Under the pieces are notes generated by a model. That model was given only the letters and a program-made list of their open reading frames with translations, was not told the origin of the DNA and did no database searches. Below are positions 63,090 through 64,000 of a stretch of DNA of 64,000 nt, one piece after another. Position 1 is the first letter of the stretch. Every line of letters starts with the position of its first letter. The DNA is taken from contig CAVEXN010000003.1 of the NCBI GenBank assembly GCA_963620035.1, positions 53,865-117,864 of the forward strand, written 5' to 3'. The position numbers were made by a program, and so were the translations under genes. The DNA is from F23-D06 sp963620035. GTDB lineage: Bacteria; Bacteroidota; Bacteroidia; Bacteroidales; WCHB1-69.

Positions 63090-63736
63090 TGGCAAGGCTT
63101 GTAATCTTTGATCTTGACGGTACGCTCCTCAATACGCTAGAAGACCTCGCCGATGCCGCCAACTATGTGCTCCGCCAGCACGGTTTTCCCGAACATCCCT
63201 TGGATGCTTACCGCTATTTTGTCGGCGACGGCATCTCGGTGCTCATCCATCGCATTTTGCCGGAAGAACACCGCCAAGGCGTTGTGTTTGAGCACTGCCG
63301 CCAAGCGTTCGTGGCACGCTACACGCAACACATGTACGACAAGACGCTGGTGTATGACGGCATGCACGACACGCTGCAGTCGCTTCAGACAAAAGGCATT
63401 AAGATGGCTGTGGCTACCAACAAGATTCACGAGGCCGTAGCACCGCTGATGGCCGACTTTTTCCCGGATGTCCGGTTCGCGGCCATCTTTGGACAGCGCA
63501 AGGGGATTCCTACGAAGCCCAATCCGCAGATTGTGTTCGACATCTTGCATAATACAGGATTTTCAAAAATGGATACGCTCTATGTGGGCGACACGTCGGT
63601 GGATGTGCAGACAGCACATGCCGCCGGACTCAAGGCAGCAGGCGCTTTGTGGGGATACCGTACCCGTCTGGAACTCGAAGAGGTCCACGCCGATTACATC
63701 ATAGCCCATCCGCAGGAATTGCTGAAACTGGTGTGA
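63089..63736 (+). CDS. gph: HAD-family phosphatase (phosphoglycolate phosphatase-like)
   Basis: A 215-residue HAD hydrolase. Motif I IFDLDGTLLNT (Asp8, Asp10), motif II GIKMAVATNK, motif III Lys in KPNPQIVFDIL, and motif IV YVGDTSVDVQTAHAAGL with cap helices as in Gph/PhnX. It could dephosphorylate 2-phosphoglycolate or another small phosphate ester; the substrate is not proven. It is co-translated with rfbC (1 nt overlap). Confidence 0.85.
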   Translation: MARLVIFDLDGTLLNTLEDLADAANYVLRQHGFPEHPLDAYRYFVGDGISVLIHRILPEEHRQGVVFEHCRQAFVARYTQHMYDKTLVYDGMHDTLQSLQTKGIKMAVATNKIHEAVAPLMADFFPDVRFAAIFGQRKGIPTKPNPQIVFDILHNTGFSKMDTLYVGDTSVDVQTAHAAGLKAAGALWGYRTRLELEEVHADYIIAHPQELLKLV

Positions 63737-63799
63737 CAGGAAAGTGTTGGTGCCGGTTGAGACTTTTTCGTCCCACGCACAAGGCCAGGGCTTACGTAA

Positions 63800-63983
63800 G
63801 ACTTGAGACTTATGATGAAAGTTGGAACAATATGCGTAACGCCTGTTTCAGAACTTAGAGATTAGAGTTTAGAATTTAGAGATTAGAGTTCAGGGCTTGG
63901 TTGAGAGATCTTTGATGACAATTGTTGAATTAGGGATTAAGCGTAGCGCCTCTAAAATCTAAGTTCCAAAGTCTAAAATCTCG
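63800..63983 (+). repeat. Intergenic heptamer repeat block, copy 6, two opposed arrays
   Basis: The lead ATGATGAAAGTTGGAACAAT and GCGTAACGCC resemble copy 1. Then about six heptamers on the opposite strand (63854-63895, of type NTTAGAN) follow, and after GCGTAGCGCC four forward heptamers from 63951. The two arrays are inverted relative to each other, so the RNA or single strand could pair. The heptad array and next promoter end at the window edge. Confidence 0.75.
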
Positions 63984-63992
63984 TAAAAATAC

Positions 63993-64000
63993 TATCTTTG
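63993..64000 (+). promoter_or_regulatory. -7 box TATCTTTG at the window edge
   Basis: TATCTTTG ends at the last base; the gene it serves lies outside the window. Confidence 0.5.

Overview
The window looks like a chromosome segment of an uncultured gut- or rumen-type Bacteroidales bacterium. The reasons are the promoter style (TAnnTTTG -7 boxes in front of most transcription units and few Shine-Dalgarno sequences), type IX secretion (T9SS) C-terminal sorting domains, a GldB-like protein, DUF4249, DUF4175 and DUF1573 proteins, a FeoA-FeoB fusion, a long NusB, and a FISUMP-domain surface protein.

Layout. 1-9.5 kb: a truncated TPR protein (minus), then a P-loop kinase, an OmpA-type lipoprotein, mutY, tadA, a WYL regulator, a DUF4249 lipoprotein, a LytTR regulator and tRNA-Arg(CCU). 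9.5-18.2 kb: a tightly packed minus-strand operon rpiB / LUD-ferredoxin protein / DUF4175 / small protein / T9SS SGNH hydrolase / ybeY / mnmG, whose last codon overlaps the tRNA. 18.8-27.7 kb: envelope genes including an MFS carrier, a lytic transglycosylase, a polyprenyl synthase, PBP2 and RodA. 27.7-38.3 kb: FemAB-like GNAT and gpsA (minus), alkaline phosphatase, nusB-DUF1573-yajC-YbbR-coaE, ssb (minus), and an in-frame aldehyde dehydrogenase-GldB fusion (minus). 38.5-46.1 kb: a 2518-residue T9SS surface protein made of FnIII and adhesin-like beta-sandwich modules.

46.1-58.8 kb is a defence/accessory island interleaved with two housekeeping genes (M16 peptidase, feoAB). It holds three apparently intact restriction-modification or modification-linked cassettes and one decayed one: (A) PmeII-like endonuclease + C5 methyltransferase; (B) N6-adenine methyltransferase + putative endonuclease; (C) EcoRI-family adenine methyltransferase + DUF262-HNH protein; (D) a fragment of a C5 methyltransferase followed by a 51-codon stub. 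Cassettes B and C, whose methyltransferases are unrelated in type, are each headed by a roughly 270-nt leader with the same architecture. The shared parts are a 5' hairpin, a long-range stem pair supported by compensatory changes between the copies, and an identical 9-bp terminal hairpin ending 1-3 nt before the methyltransferase ATG. This is the best candidate for an undescribed system: a structured RNA travelling as the control region of modification cassettes. The cassettes are bounded by an intergenic repeat family (a leader ending in GCGTAACGCC, a variable run of TCTAARN heptamers, and a tail resembling GTGCAGTAGCCGTG). The two copies flanking cassette C differ by almost exactly three heptamers.

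58.9-64 kb: a two-domain FISUMP protein, a ClC-type chloride channel with a C-terminal part resembling CBS domains, rfbC, a HAD phosphatase, and a final repeat block with a promoter whose gene lies outside the window.

All family names come from reading motifs, gene lengths and context. No database search or RNA folding program was run.
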